This document shows positions 1 through 18,554 of a stretch of DNA of 64,000 bases, piece after piece. The position numbers and the translations under genes were made by a program. The notes beneath the pieces are model-generated. The model saw only the letters and a program-made list of their open reading frames with translations, ran no database searches and was not told the origin of the DNA. The DNA is from Costus lasius (lineage: Eukaryota > Streptophyta > Magnoliopsida > Zingiberales > Costaceae), in NCBI GenBank assembly GCA_027563935.2, contig CM050449.1, positions 15,204,501 through 15,268,500 of the forward strand, given 5' to 3'. Each line of letters begins with the position of its first letter. Positions within the stretch are counted from its first letter, which is position 1.

Positions 1-227
1 CAAACTGTGTAACTTAAACACGACCCGAATATAATCGGGTCAACCCGACACGACTCAAATAACCCGTTTATCATTCATATTTTAAATATAAATAATAAAT
101 TAATAAAAATTATATTAAAATTAATAAAAAATTTGGGCTTATGAGTGGACCAAAATCTGGGTTAAAATATAGTTATAAGATATTTGGGCTTATGGGCTAG
201 CAATGAGAGTTAGGTAAGTCTACATTT

Positions 228-276
<49 letters not shown>

Positions 277-453
277 TGTAAACGGGTTAAGCGGGTCAAC
301 CCGTTTACAACCCGACACTACCCGATTATTTTCGGGTCATAAATGGGTTGACCTGTTTATGACCCGAACACGATTATGGCTGACCCGAACCCGCCTAACT
401 TCATGTCGAGTCGGGTCGGGTTAACGGGTTGTGTCAGATTTTGCCAGGTCTAA
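1..453. mobile_element. hAT-like MITE, right-hand end (left end outside window)
   Basis: The segment is built of inverted copies of cgggtcaacccg and acccgaa motifs and ends at 453 with ttttgccaggtcta. Read inward this gives tagacctggcaaaa, the kind of terminus seen on hAT-type non-autonomous elements in plants. A TA microsatellite lies inside it. No coding capacity is visible. The left terminus and target duplication cannot be seen, so the family assignment rests on the terminal motif alone. Confidence 0.5.
232..273. repeat. (TA)n microsatellite
   Basis: About 42 bp of uninterrupted alternating T and A inside the MITE. Two shorter TA-rich runs lie near 6001-6035 and 8395-8425. Confidence 0.9.
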
Positions 454-6736
<6,283 letters not shown>

Positions 6737-9700
6737 AACAGCAGCTGGTGGAAACGCGTGTGGTTGCTAGTACTAATTTGTCGAGTGATTGGACTACGAT
6801 ATCAGTGTATTTGGTCTCTTGCGCGAGTTTATCCTTCGACTACTAAATAATTTGTTTGCCACTATTGCATCTGATTGACAATATTCAGACAAGTTAATCC
6901 CAGCAAGAAATAAATTAGGTCAATAATTTTTTTTAGCAAATGGAGCATTTTAAAATAGTGGGTTACTATTGAAAACTGTAATAAATGCATGATACTGGAT
7001 CTGTACGCATTACATTTAATACCTGGAGGCTATCAGGAGTGAAGGGATTAGTAGCTCATATCATTAAATAGTTCTGTAACTCTGTTGCCGCAACTTTGAT
7101 GTGCACAAAGAGACCAAAGCCTAATGAATTGTGATTAGAGAATCACACATCTTTGTAAACGATGTGATATTTATATTTGATTTTTTTTACATTTAGGAAG
7201 GTGTATGATTGGAGATCGAGTTTCTTTTTATAGGAATTTATGAACGATTCTTTTATAGAAAAATATAAATATGTTGCTTACGGCAGTACCATGCTTAAGT
7301 ATCGCTTGCCATGCTGCATTGATCCGGTGGCAACAGCTTTTGAACCCTTCCTCATCTGATCATGGCCCCGCTCCCAGACTTGCCAACGACTCTGCAACTC
7401 TCCACTACAGTTTGGACCATGAACTCTCTCTCTCTCTCTCTCTCTCTATACATATAGATATATGGAGGACCACCGTTCGAGGTCTTTCTTGCAACGGAGA
7501 ACAACAAAGTCCAAAACAAAACTTAATCGCGCCAGCACAGATACTTACATAAACAGCAAACCAAATTAGCAGGAAGAGAGGGAAGTGAAGAGCAGAGGAG
7601 TCACTAATGTCTGCCGAAAACGATCAAAATCCATATCCAAAAGGAAACCCCAGAGAGTTGCAGCAGCAACAATCCCAAACGTCGGCACGTGGCTCATGTG
7701 CCTGCCCACACCCCCTTCACCTCTCTCCATGCAATCCCACGTGCACGAGTGCCTTGAAGCCTCCTCCCATGTGCTTACGTCACGAAGATTGAAGCGACCG
7801 AGCTAGGAGAATATACCCACTCCCCGGACCCCTGGCGCATATTATTTACGAGGAAATGCTTTATGCTTCCGAGTTGTAGAGATTCCAGGAAGCAGAGCTC
7901 CTCTTAGTTTTATGGAAATTAGTACTAACAGAGATGCTCTTCTTTTTATACGAGTGAATTTGTCACAGCATCAAATTGTGGATATTGATTAAACGTTGAA
8001 TCTCTGAGCATATTTAGCAATCTGGTGGGGTAAGAGCTAAGAGGGGGATGATGATGATGACAGCGTCACAGCGACGACGAACGCGGCGTCTGCTCATCCA
8101 ATACGCGGATGTAGCTTTTAAGGCTTTTCGTGTCCGTACCGTGCTGCGCCATGCTGCCAACGTTAGATTCCCTGCTGCAGTGTGGCCGTCTTCATTTTAT
8201 TATTATTATAATTTTTAATCTTCCTCCTGTCTTTGTGCCTCGGAAGGAGAGCGGATTTGTTTGGTGGCGTTCTCGTCCGACGCCGCTGGCTAATGCCTTG
8301 GATGGAATTGGCCCATGTAATCAAATTTGTCTGCGCCCGCCGCCCGCTCTCGGAGTCGGAGGTGCTTGCGGAGAGCAGCTGCGATTCGGCTCGTTATATA
8401 TAGATATATATATATATATATATTATTTGAAAGTTAATTGTTTTGGAGGGAAAGATGCGGAATCGGGCATCGGATGCTGCTTTTGAGGCATGGAGTGTGT
8501 GGCTGCAGCAGGCAACTACTGCTCTTGCAGGGAATGGTTCTAATAAGGGAAGAGAAGAAAACAGAGCTGAAAGCTGAACCTAGGCAGTAGGCATGGCGTT
8601 CAAATTGGGCATTTAAGTGTGCCCGTCTTCTTCTCCTTTTTTCAAATCCAGTCTCGGCAGCTCATCAGACTCGAAATGTCAAATTGAAGGACCATAAAGT
8701 CTGTGTAAGCGCCAGGCATTCAGCTTCTTCAATTCCTTGGAGAAAAGCAAGGCACACACAAGCGCGCAGAGAGAGCCTGAACTTGCTTGCATAGTCGCAT
8801 GGGATGCCTCCGCCTTCACCCTTGTCGTCTCATACGAAGCCGCCTGCTGCTGCTTGCTTAGTTCGCTGCACACCAAATTGATTGCCTAATAAATCCGGTG
8901 TTAACTACTGCCACGAATGAATGCTGGCTGGCTTTGGATGCCCTGCGGCGCCATGGATGCCGGAGAGTATTTATTTCAGACGACGCCTGCCTCTCAATCT
9001 ACTGTTCACCACAGCAGAAGCAATATTTCACAATATAGCTCGTGGCCTCTGATCGCCTCTCATATCGAATCAAAACCCAATTTAAATTTCTTTTTTTTTT
9101 CAAATAAATATGAAACTAAAATCGACACAAGGTTTTAAAACATCATACAAGAAAAAAAATAGAAATCAAATCTAGCTAATTCGTGTAAATTCGATGGATA
9201 AAATTTAAAAAAGCGAGGGAAATAGTACGAGTCCAATTAACACGGGAGTAGCAATCGTACGATAAAAAAAGGATCGAGTAGATCATGTAAGGCAAGAGTA
9301 ATTAATAATATTCGAGCTGCTTTAATTACTTGGCATTTAAGAGACCTCGTTGACCAGGTCAACTTGACTAATCAATTTTGTCTTGACCCAAACCATCTGA
9401 GGGCTCACTAATTTAATCAATTTCGTATATATTCAAAAAGTAATTTAACTAATCTTATTTATTAATTTTAATTAATGGGTTATATTTTTCTTTTACCATT
9501 AATTATAATAGAAATTCTTTTCCTGATTTTTATTGAGCCGACCAATCGGCACAGCTTGCATGGGCCAAGGACACGGTAATCAATAATCATGGGTCATCAT
9601 CTCAGTGGCTTACATGAATCATTGCATCGAGTGGACGCGTTATGGTCCATTATTTCCCCCTCCTCTCATGATTGCATCAAGATTCGCACTTACGAATACA

Positions 9701-10740
9701 TATATACATATGTGTACACATAATCATAATAAATCATGAATTACACCTCATCATTTTTTCTTAAAAAAGAAATCGGCGCCTTCGAATGCCAATCGTGCGC
9801 CGAGATGTAGTTGAAGTCGGTCAAAATCGGAATAGTCAAAGGGGGCATGTGAAATTTTGGACTTATTTGTCATCATGATTTAATTTGGCATAATCATCTC
9901 GGATGAACAAAAAAGAATCGGTGTGAAGTGTAAAGGGCGTTGGATGCCAATTATAGCAATTAAAAATTATCTTTTCTACGCAAGGGTGCGTATTTATTCT
10001 TAATTTTATTTTAATTACATTTTATATAATGCTGGTGTTTACACCCTTCCATGCTCTGCTTCAATATGCTTAATACCTAACGCAACTATGGTCTTAATTA
10101 GTGACTGCCTATTGCGGCCATAAACCACATTATGAATTCTTAATTACAATCCATTACTAACATGAGCCAGCATTAACTTCATAACTTACACCGGCGGTGA
10201 CCCGATTCGCATCCCTTCCGCGTTCAAAGCCCCCCCCGGGCTTCTGGGCCGAGCGGGCCGCGACCGCACGACCGCCGGCAGGATATTCCGTGGGATCTCC
10301 ACAACGCCGTTATCGGATCCGTGAAGTGCTTAGCTGGCCGGCGAAGGGGCCTTGGGGCTCCCTGAATGGGCCAGCTGGCACTCGGAACGCTGCACATGGC
10401 CAGCTGCCTCTGTCACAAGGGCAATCGAAATGACCTAAAACGCCCCTGCCTTGCCTTGCAATTCCCATCGAGGCCGTTGCAAATAAATTTCATTGCGATA
10501 AAATAAATGCCACGTTGCTGCTACAAATGGAGGGGTATTTTGGCACTTTGGTAACAGCGATGCATCGAAATCAGAAAACTTTTCCTGAGGCTGTGGCATC
10601 GCTTGAGGAGATTGGAAAACTCATGCCAAAATAAAATTTAAAAAAAACAATGGGATTGATATTAATATTTGAAGTGGAGAAAAGGGTAAATAAGTGAACT
10701 AGAAAAACCCAAGCAAGAATTAATAAAAAGTTGCTTGCTT
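6737..10740. other. Intergenic region, spermine synthase to TTL
   Basis: No gene was recognised. It holds a (CT)n microsatellite near 7421-7449, a TA run near 8395-8425 and a GC-rich patch at about 10190-10450 that is open in one frame but matches no family I know. Short ORFs here lack domains, and their surroundings look non-coding. Confidence 0.5.
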
Positions 10741-10756
10741 TTTATTTGCTTCCAAC

Positions 10757-10832
10757 ACCCCTCTACCACTCTTTCTTTCCTTCCTTTCTCTCTCTTCGCC
10801 TTCCTCATCTCCCTTCTCGCTTCTCCGCAGCG
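10757..10832 (+). promoter_or_regulatory. Pyrimidine-rich tract in TTL promoter/5' leader
   Basis: A CT-rich run (ctctaccactctttctttcc and onward) precedes the TTL start codon by about 300 bp. Such tracts are common around plant transcription starts. The exact start site cannot be read from sequence. Confidence 0.4.
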
Positions 10833-10946
10833 CTCGCTCACCACTCACATTCTTTGGTTTCTTCCTACTTTTGCTCAGATCACTTAGATCTCCCACTGCT
10901 AGTCTCCTTCTCATCTCCTCCTTGGTGTTCTTGTTCGAGTTCGCTT

Positions 10947-11000
10947 ATGTCATTCTTTGAGGGTTTTTGCCACTGGTTTCGTGTTGTGGTTTCGCCTTAG
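10947..11000 (+). promoter_or_regulatory. Upstream ORF (17 codons) in TTL leader
   Basis: ATG at 10947 opens a 17-codon frame closed by TAG at 10998-11000, 114 nt before the TTL start codon. It is the only ATG I find between the pyrimidine tract and the main start. If the transcript begins upstream of it, it could reduce translation of TTL. Whether it is translated is inference. Confidence 0.45.
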
Positions 11001-11114
11001 CCTTCGCCCGTAGCATTGCGGCTGCCGTGGCTACAGGCGGCATTGATCGGTTGTAAGGCGAGGGAGAGGGAAGCGGAGCGACAGATCTCGAGCGGAGGTA
11101 ACGAGGCCGGGCGG

Positions 11115-14100
11115 ATGTCGCTCGCCGGCGAAAAGGGCCGGCCGGAGCAAGAGAGGGATGCGGCGCTCGGGGCATCCGGCCGGATAGAGCCTGTTGGAGA
11201 GCGGTTCAAGGTGGCGCTCGACTTGGGGGAGAACAAGCCCGACTTCCCAGAGCTCGGCTCCCCCGTCTCCCCACTCCGCGCCCGCAACTCCTCTCAGAGC
11301 AGTAGTTGCTCGAGCTCGTCCGGCTCCGCCTCCGGTAAGGCTGTGACGCCCCCCGCCGCGGCGGCCTGGAAATCTGGAGCAGGCGCGGCTGACCCTGGGC
11401 GGCGGTGCCACTCCGGAGAGCTGTTTGGGCAGACCAGCCCGACCGCCGCTGAAGTCCGGGATCTGAGGACCGCCGTCCACCGTCGATCGGGCTCAGGACC
11501 GCAGATCTACTCCGGCCTCAGCGGCAGCAGCAGCAGTGGCGATGGCGGCGGCGGTGGAGGTGCAGGTGCTAGCACTGCCAGTTCTCCAGTCGCCAATGTG
11601 CTTCCGGCCGGGAACATTTGCCCCTCGGGGAAGATCGGTAAGACGGGGATGATGCAGAGGTCGTCGTCGAGAAGCGATGTGCTCGGGTCCGGCACTGGGA
11701 ACTACGGCCATGGAAGCGTAGTGCGGGGTGGGATGACCGGAGGCGGTGCAGCAAGGCCCGGTGGTGATGTTGGCATGGGGAATTTGTGCGCGAGGAGGGT
11801 ATCGTCGAGAATGGACCCCGAGGAGGTGACTAGGGCTGGGAATGAGCACTATAAGAAGGGGCAGTATGGGGAGGCGTTGGCGTTCTACGATAAAGCGGTT
11901 GCTATGTGCCCGGAAAATGCTGCATGTCGAAGTAATCGTGCAGCAGCTCTTGTGGCGCTAGGCAGGTTAATGGAAGCGCGAAAGGAATGCGAGGAAGCCC
12001 TCCGGTTGGATTCCACGAATGGGCGGGCGCACCATAGGTTGGCATTAGTATACAGACGGTGAGCATACGTACCACCAATGTGCTCTGTTTTTCCTTGCTC
12101 TTTTCTTATTTATAGCTTCTCATTCTTCTCCCATCCAACACCGTCGATATTCTCTCTTTCGGTTTCGCTTCAAAATTCCATCATGATGGCTGATATGGCT
12201 TCGGTTCATCTAAAAATTTTGTTATCTAGTTGATTCGTCAGTTGTATTTTTTTGGTTCCTTTATAAATATTTGATCCTTATTCTCGCTAGATCTCCTTTG
12301 GTTTTATGTGCTTTTGTTGCGTCGAATTTCTTATTTTTGTAATTTCCTTTTTTTGAGTCGATCTTATGTTCGCTTTCATGGGTGACAGCGATTCATACTA
12401 GTAATCCTTGGTTGTTGCTCATCTTCGTTCCTGATTGTCACAGGATTATGTTTATCTTTGGCTTCTTTTTGCGAGTAATGCATGATGTGGAACTGATTTC
12501 GATAAACTACTTATAAAAATCTGGTGATTTGTGTTAATGCACTGAATTATTTGCTACTCTTCATTGCATAAGAAGTCTAGTGTTTCTCTAACTAGTTTAT
12601 AGACTAACTTTTTCTTAGTTAGCTACCTGCTTTCTAAGTGTTTTTATATTTGGTCTTCTTAAAATCTCTTCTTCCTATATCGGAGAATAACTTTAATGCA
12701 CAATGAAGTTATTTAATGGTTGAGAATTTCTCACTCAGAATTGAAGTAGTTACATTCTGCCATTCTCGCAATATTTTTTTTGTTTCTGAATCTCTTGATG
12801 TTTCAGTTTCTGCGCTTTGCAATTTTGTATAATCATTTTCTTGGACATTTCATTGGCTAATCCATTTCTAATTGCAGGTTAGGCCTAGTTGAGGATGCAA
12901 GGAAGCATCTTTTCTTGACTGGACATACGCCTGACCAAGTTGAGTTGCAGATGCTGCCAAGGGTAGAGAGGCACTTGGTAAGATGTGGAGATGCAAGGAA
13001 GATAGGAGACTGGAAGAGTGCACTTAGGGAAGCTGAAGCTGCAATTGCTGCAGGAGCAGACTCTTCTCTACTGGTAAATTCTGATTGCTACATTATATCT
13101 CTATGTAAAATCAAATATATATTCTGAATTCTAGATTTTACTTTGCAGCTTGTTGCATCAAGGGTGGAAGCCCTTCTCCATCTCAATCGACTTGAAGAGG
13201 CTGATTCAGTTTTTTCAAGAACAAATTTTGAAGATTCATTAGCGTTATACTCTGCTACCAAGATCTTTGGTATGCTTTCCTGTTCCTATTTCTACATTCT
13301 TAGAGCCCAAGTTGATATGGCATTAGGAAGGTAAGCAGATATTTTCAAAGTTCTGCTCTACAGAATAAAACCTATTCTTGAGTGATGAGAATTGAAATGA
13401 ATTTTTTGCAGGTTTGAGAATGCAGTCACAGCAGCAGAAAAAGCCAGGCAGATAGATGCTAGGAATTTAGAAGTGACAATGGTCCTGAACAATGTAAAGT
13501 CGGTGGCAAGAGCTCGTGCGCAGGGAAATGAGCTCTTTAAGTCTGGAAATTTTGCAGAGGCCTGTACGGCTTATGGGGAAGGTCTCAGGTGTGATCCTTC
13601 AAATTCTGTCCTCCTATGCAATAGAGCAGCATGCCGTTCTAAGCTTGGACAATGGCTTAAATCTTTGGAGGATTGCAATGAAGCCCTTAAAATCCAACCT
13701 AATTACACCAAGGCCCTCCTCAGACGTGCTGATTCGAATGCCAAGGTTGTCTCGTGTCATCCATCTTATTTGACGTTTCTATGCTTTGCTCTGGAATTGA
13801 GATTATTTTCTCTTTGTTCTGTCAATCAGCTTGAGCGCTGGGCTGATGCTGTGCGAGATTATGAAGCGCTAAGAAAGCAACTTCCCGGTGACAAGGAGGT
13901 GGCTGAAGCCTTGTTCCATGCTGAGGTTGCACTGAAAACATCTCGTGGTGAAGATATCTCCAACTTGAGATTTGGAGGTGAAGTCGAGGAAGTTAGGAAT
14001 ATGGAACAATATCGAGCAGCGGTGTCATTACCTGGTCAGTTTGTATTTTTAACTAGCTGTATGTGCTACTAATCCTATATCTTCTATTTCTATATTGCTC

Positions 14101-14721
14101 TTTGCTAGGCTGGTTCTGGAGTTTTGAGGTGTCATACTTGCGAGCTTTAGATTAGAGTGACCTTGATTCTTAGTTGATATCCACTCGTTAATATGGTTTA
14201 CTATCAGCTGGTCCAGACTACAATATTCTGTTTCTGTTTTTTTCAACTGTAATCTTCATGAAACATTCTTTACAATCTGATGGCATTTATTATTCTAATT
14301 AAGTAATTGGCGAAGGATTACACTTCGTCCATGATTCTAGTTCACATCTGAGAAAAAAGTCCACCTGTTTCAGGAGCTTCTGTTGTTTACTTCATGTCAG
14401 CTATGAACCCACAGTGCAATCAGATGTCTCCTGTTGTTGATGGGCTTTGTAGCCGGTACCCGTCTGCTAACTTTCTCAAGGTAATATTCCTGCAATTAAA
14501 TTCGTGAAAGTTTGCTCTAAGCTTCTTTTCCTGTTGTTTTCTGATTTCTCTGAGGGCTTGTGTTGAAGGTTGACATCAACTGTAGCACCGTTGTTGCAAA
14601 GTCAGAGAATGTCAGGACAGTTCCGACATTTAAGATCTACAAGAATGGGACAAGAGTGAAGGAGATGATCTGCCCCAGTCAGCATATGTTGGAATCCTCG
14701 GTGAGCTACTACAGTCTTTAA
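11115..14721 (+). CDS. TTL: TPR repeat-containing thioredoxin-like protein (TTL family)
   Basis: Seven exons: 11115-12058, 12878-13073, 13149-13330, 13412-13745, 13830-14034, 14374-14480, 14569-14721. They sum to 2121 nt, 706 residues, close to Arabidopsis TTL1. ATG 11115 is the first in-frame ATG. Residues 1-232 are Ser/Gly-rich and probably disordered. The first TPR block starts at about residue 233 (DPEEVTRAGNEHYKKGQYGE), the second at about 470 (ARAQGNELFKSGNFAEA). A C-terminal thioredoxin fold spans about 605-700. The WCGPC redox site is absent: the site reads NPQCNQ, with a single Cys near residue 634, as expected for TTLs, which act as scaffolds rather than reductases. Arabidopsis members function in osmotic-stress/ABA responses and brassinosteroid signalling. 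All introns are GT-AG; the donor after exon 4 (AAG|GTTGTC) is weak. The frame is intact. Confidence 0.93.
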
Positions 14722-17700
14722 GACGACGATTGAGATTTTGACATATCACGGAAATTCTACACCCTTGTCATCCACATAAGTGTCTTCTCCCTGAACCAGC
14801 AAGAGCTACAAAATAATTTATTTATGCCAAAGCATTGACGGAATCACAGAGGAAGAGCCAAGTTTTCTAATCCCATTTAGTTTTAGTTTGTTTGATCCTT
14901 GTTCACCACCTTTATGTATTCTTTTCCTCCATTTCTAGCTCGCCGGTATCATTAATCCCATTCTCATCTCTTTAAATGTCAGCCTATGTGCTCGTTTCTT
15001 TTCTACCCTATTCGTGCTTCTTGAGAAGCTTCATTGTGCAATTAATTGAGTAAATTGGCTGGCTGGGCTTTATTGCTTGTATATATTCTATTTGAAAAAA
15101 AGAAAAAACAAGTCATAGAGGAAGTGGTAGTCAATAGGAGGGGTGGGAGGGAATAGATGTTCACGATTTTGCTTCTGTTGCATTGATATGCTACCACTTC
15201 TATGAAATAAAGAACTTTATCAATTCTTTCTGGGTTGGCGGTCCTGTAATTCTAAGATGTTTACTTGCTCTCTTCATCCAAATTGCTTGCCTGGTGCGAA
15301 ACAAATTATCTGTACGGTAGCACTCATTACCCTTTTGTTCCCAGCTAGTATACTGGTGATATGTTTGCGTCAAAGTGCTTGCCCATCCATTGCAGGACAT
15401 CTGAAAGTAAGGTGATATGATTAACATTAATGTTTGTTGGCAAATGGCTCTTGTTGCAGCACTGTCCTCAGGTTTTAGTGTTGCTGGCCCCCCCAAAATT
15501 GATGATGGTCTACGTTTGCTGATCCTTGTGGTTGGTTGTTGGATGCTTTTATTGTCTGTACTCTATCATCATTCTTGATTTCTTTCTTCTTATATTAAAT
15601 TACCCTCTTATCGTCATTCTTGTTTTTTTTTTCTTCTGTATATTAAACTATTAACTCTTCCGCATCTGTTGGATTGTTGGTACTTGGAAACCTCTGATTT
15701 CAGACTTACCAATAGTAGCAACAAAAGTCAAATGTAGGCGATTGTGGAGTACCAGTGGGGCCATAAGGTTTTCAAGAGATGCCCCTATGAGATCTAGCTG
15801 CCTCCCTCAAAAGTATGTAGGCATTGCCTTTGAGGTGAATTCTTAAGAGTGTCATTTTCGTGCTCACTTTTGTTTTGTTGATTGCGAGATATATGGTGCG
15901 CTATAGTGCATTGTGACTGACCTATACGTTTGAAATTTGTTACATTGTGGTGCATAAGATGTACGTGTTGGTTAAATACAATTTTCAAGTGTTTTAGGCC
16001 AGAACACTTTTGGAAAGTCATTTTTAGAAAGCACTTTCTAGTTTGCTTTTCAAAATTAAATTTGAATTTGCACGGTGGAGATCTTGTTGGGGGGAAACCA
16101 CACGAGACCTGTGTGTGGGAGGTGATCAGCCTGTGCTCTCCACTCTTTCCTTTACTCTCTTACGGCAATGTTGGGTACAGGGCGCATGGTTTTTTATAAG
16201 CTACCTAAAATTTTAAACTTGGTCTCTGGGGTTACTTTTGAGTTACCTGAGAGTTTAGCATACTATATATCTCATCTGAAAAAGTACTTTTGGCGTTTTC
16301 CCACGATGGAAGAACACTAGATTTGGGGTCGAAGTCAGCAGCTCTTTTCCTTCTTCTGTTATCTGTCGGCAGGCGATCCAACCCGTGACCATTGGGTGGT
16401 GCCCCCACCGCAGTTAACCTTCAAAGCGGCCCCATCCATGTATGGCCTCATGCGCCGCAGCTGAGACCTCTGCGTCCGTAATGGAACAGTATGAAGTAAG
16501 AAGATCTCTTTCCGTGCATGTCTTTATGTACAGTGATAAACCAGTAGGTGGTTGGCTTCTAACCCGTGATTCCAGCTCTTATGGATCATGCTGTGGTCTC
16601 AGCCTTTACAATAGCTTTTGCAGGGAGGGCCGGGAGAAGGATGGGGAATGTGGAATCCGAAGAAGGTCTTCAATGTAGGTAGTCATTGTTCCTATTTGCC
16701 TCTCTGTTGCCCCTGTAATCAGGATGGTACAGTTGGTCAGTGCCTCTGTTCTAGCATTGAGGAAATATTAATTGTGTTTCTTGCTAAGTCTAGATCAATT
16801 TGTCCACATGGACATTTTTCATGCTAATTATATATTTTTTGCCTTAGGAAAGTGCAAATAATCAAATATGAAGTGTAAAATTTTAAGTGTTTATTTTGTA
16901 TTAAATTGAACCCCCGGTCTTGCTTCAATAAATGTAGATAACTACACTGAATGGAAAGGAGAGTTGAATAGAGGAATTTTTTTTGAAGAATAGAAAAAAA
17001 GGATGAAGGGATAGAAAAGTATTCGTGCACAATTCACTGTATGAGTTGTCCAAAAAGATAGAAAAACTTTTTGCACACACAATCTACGTATGCTTCAGAA
17101 CCTTTGGATCCTTATATAGGCTTTGGTAGGTTAGGATTGGTGTGCTCAAGGTTAACTCACCGATTGATCTTCTTCATCTTCTGCAACTAGCAGCTTGACC
17201 ATAAAGTTGGATCAAGTATACTTTAGTAGAGTTGGCATTAGGTATGCGATGTGTATTCTGGTGGCAAATATAGGATTGCTAGGTAGGATAGTGGTTGTTG
17301 GCTAATGGCAGAGCACTTGCACGAACCAATCATATGTGACCTATAAGAACAATCATGTCAAGGTATATTAACAAGCTAGAAATGTCCATAATTGACACAC
17401 TAGGAACCGATGTTGAGTTGGTTGGTATAGAAAAGATAATAAGAAGAATATAAGGTTTATGGCAAGATGAGTTTACCGATATATGCTCTTTTTTTTAGTG
17501 CCAATTTGATACGAGTGGAGCTCGTAGCAGTTTGAACTAGGAGATTAGGGCTAAGCTTTCTTGATATGCCCTTCCTTAGCATCATGTTAATATAGCATGA
17601 ACCTAAAGGTAGATTGTGTTATTGAGCGGCGGGTAGTTTGGAAATTTAAAGCTACAAAGTAAAATTACTTTGACATACTTAAAGGAATAAAATAGTAAAA

Positions 17701-18043
17701 CTAGAAAAATACTACAAGTAGCTAAAACTCATAGAGATTCTATGGTGAATATGTGGGGAATGTTGTCTCTCGATGAGTCATATGAGTTTTTTCAAGTACT
17801 ACTATCAAGGATAATAACTAGATTGAATCTCTTTAAATTATATAGAGTGAGAGAGTGGAGATAGTACCTCCTAAATGTGTTATGATGATGATCATCTCAT
17901 TGGCTATATAAAATATGAATATGGAGTAGCTACAAATCATTACCTATTTTAGAATTTGATTAGATTCTTGTTGAGCCACTAATTCAATACAGATAGGACT
18001 ACAAGAATATAGCATAAGTAAATTTAACATATATGGAATGCAG
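14722..18043. other. TTL 3' region and intergenic DNA
   Basis: The TTL 3' untranslated region probably occupies the first few hundred bases. No further domain was recognised up to the TDX-like remnant at 18044; TPR-coding sequence that might have belonged to it was looked for and not found. ORFs such as those near 15200-15496 and 16442-16680 match nothing I know. Confidence 0.45.
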
Positions 18044-18499
18044 GGGATGTCTATTGAGCAACTCGACATTAAGAAAGGTCGCCTGCTTATGAGAGGGGGA
18101 AAACAGAGATAGCTCCGGAAGATAAAGCATCTAACCCTAAGAATAAAAGATCTAGAGTCGCTGGCTGCCCTGCAAGAAGGAAGTGTTATTAGCATTCATT
18201 CATCGAAAGAGCTACAAAGCGTAATGAGGACTGCGGCAAACCTGGACAAATTGGTTATTCTCTATTTTACAGCAAAATGGTGCAGTCCACGCTAGTTCAT
18301 GGCACCAACAGAGAAGCACCGTGGTATCTTGTTTCTGAAAGCTGACATTGATGAACTAGGGGATGATGCCCAGCGCTAGAGCGTGAGTAGCGCGCCAACT
18401 TTGCTCTTTGTGAAGAACCGAAAAGAGATTGACAAAGTCGTGGGGGCTGACAAGAGTGGGCTCGAGAGAAAGATTGCAGCGCATGCAGGGAAACAATGA
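18044..18499 (+). pseudogene. TDX-like (TPR-domain thioredoxin) pseudogene, C-terminal remnant
   Basis: One frame reads a charged linker and then a thioredoxin domain: EGSVISIHSSKELQS, LDKLVILYFTAKWCSP, FLKADIDELGDD, APTLLFVKNRKEIDKVVGAD, ERKIAAHAG. This matches the thioredoxin half of TDX, a Hip-like TPR-thioredoxin, rather than TTL. It is dead: there are in-frame stops in the linker, just after the active site (18293 area) and where a Trp normally lies before SS.PT (18376 area). The second active-site Cys is replaced by Arg (WCSPR), and about five codons are missing before FLKADID. It ends at a family-like stop, 18497-18499. An AG acceptor sits at the left edge, suggesting a genomic copy rather than a retrocopy. 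The TPR exons were not found. Confidence 0.75.
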
Positions 18500-18554
18500 G
18501 AAAAATATATTATAGTTATCTCAACCTCATGATTCCATGTGCCCATCTTCATGG

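Noticed and set aside
10197..10433. GC-rich 78-codon frame upstream of TTL
   Set aside because: No start in good context, no domain and no neighbouring exon; GC content alone explains the open frame.
11031..11849. Several minus-strand frames over TTL exon 1
   Set aside because: GC-rich antisense shadows; the plus strand gives the complete TTL protein with matching splice sites.
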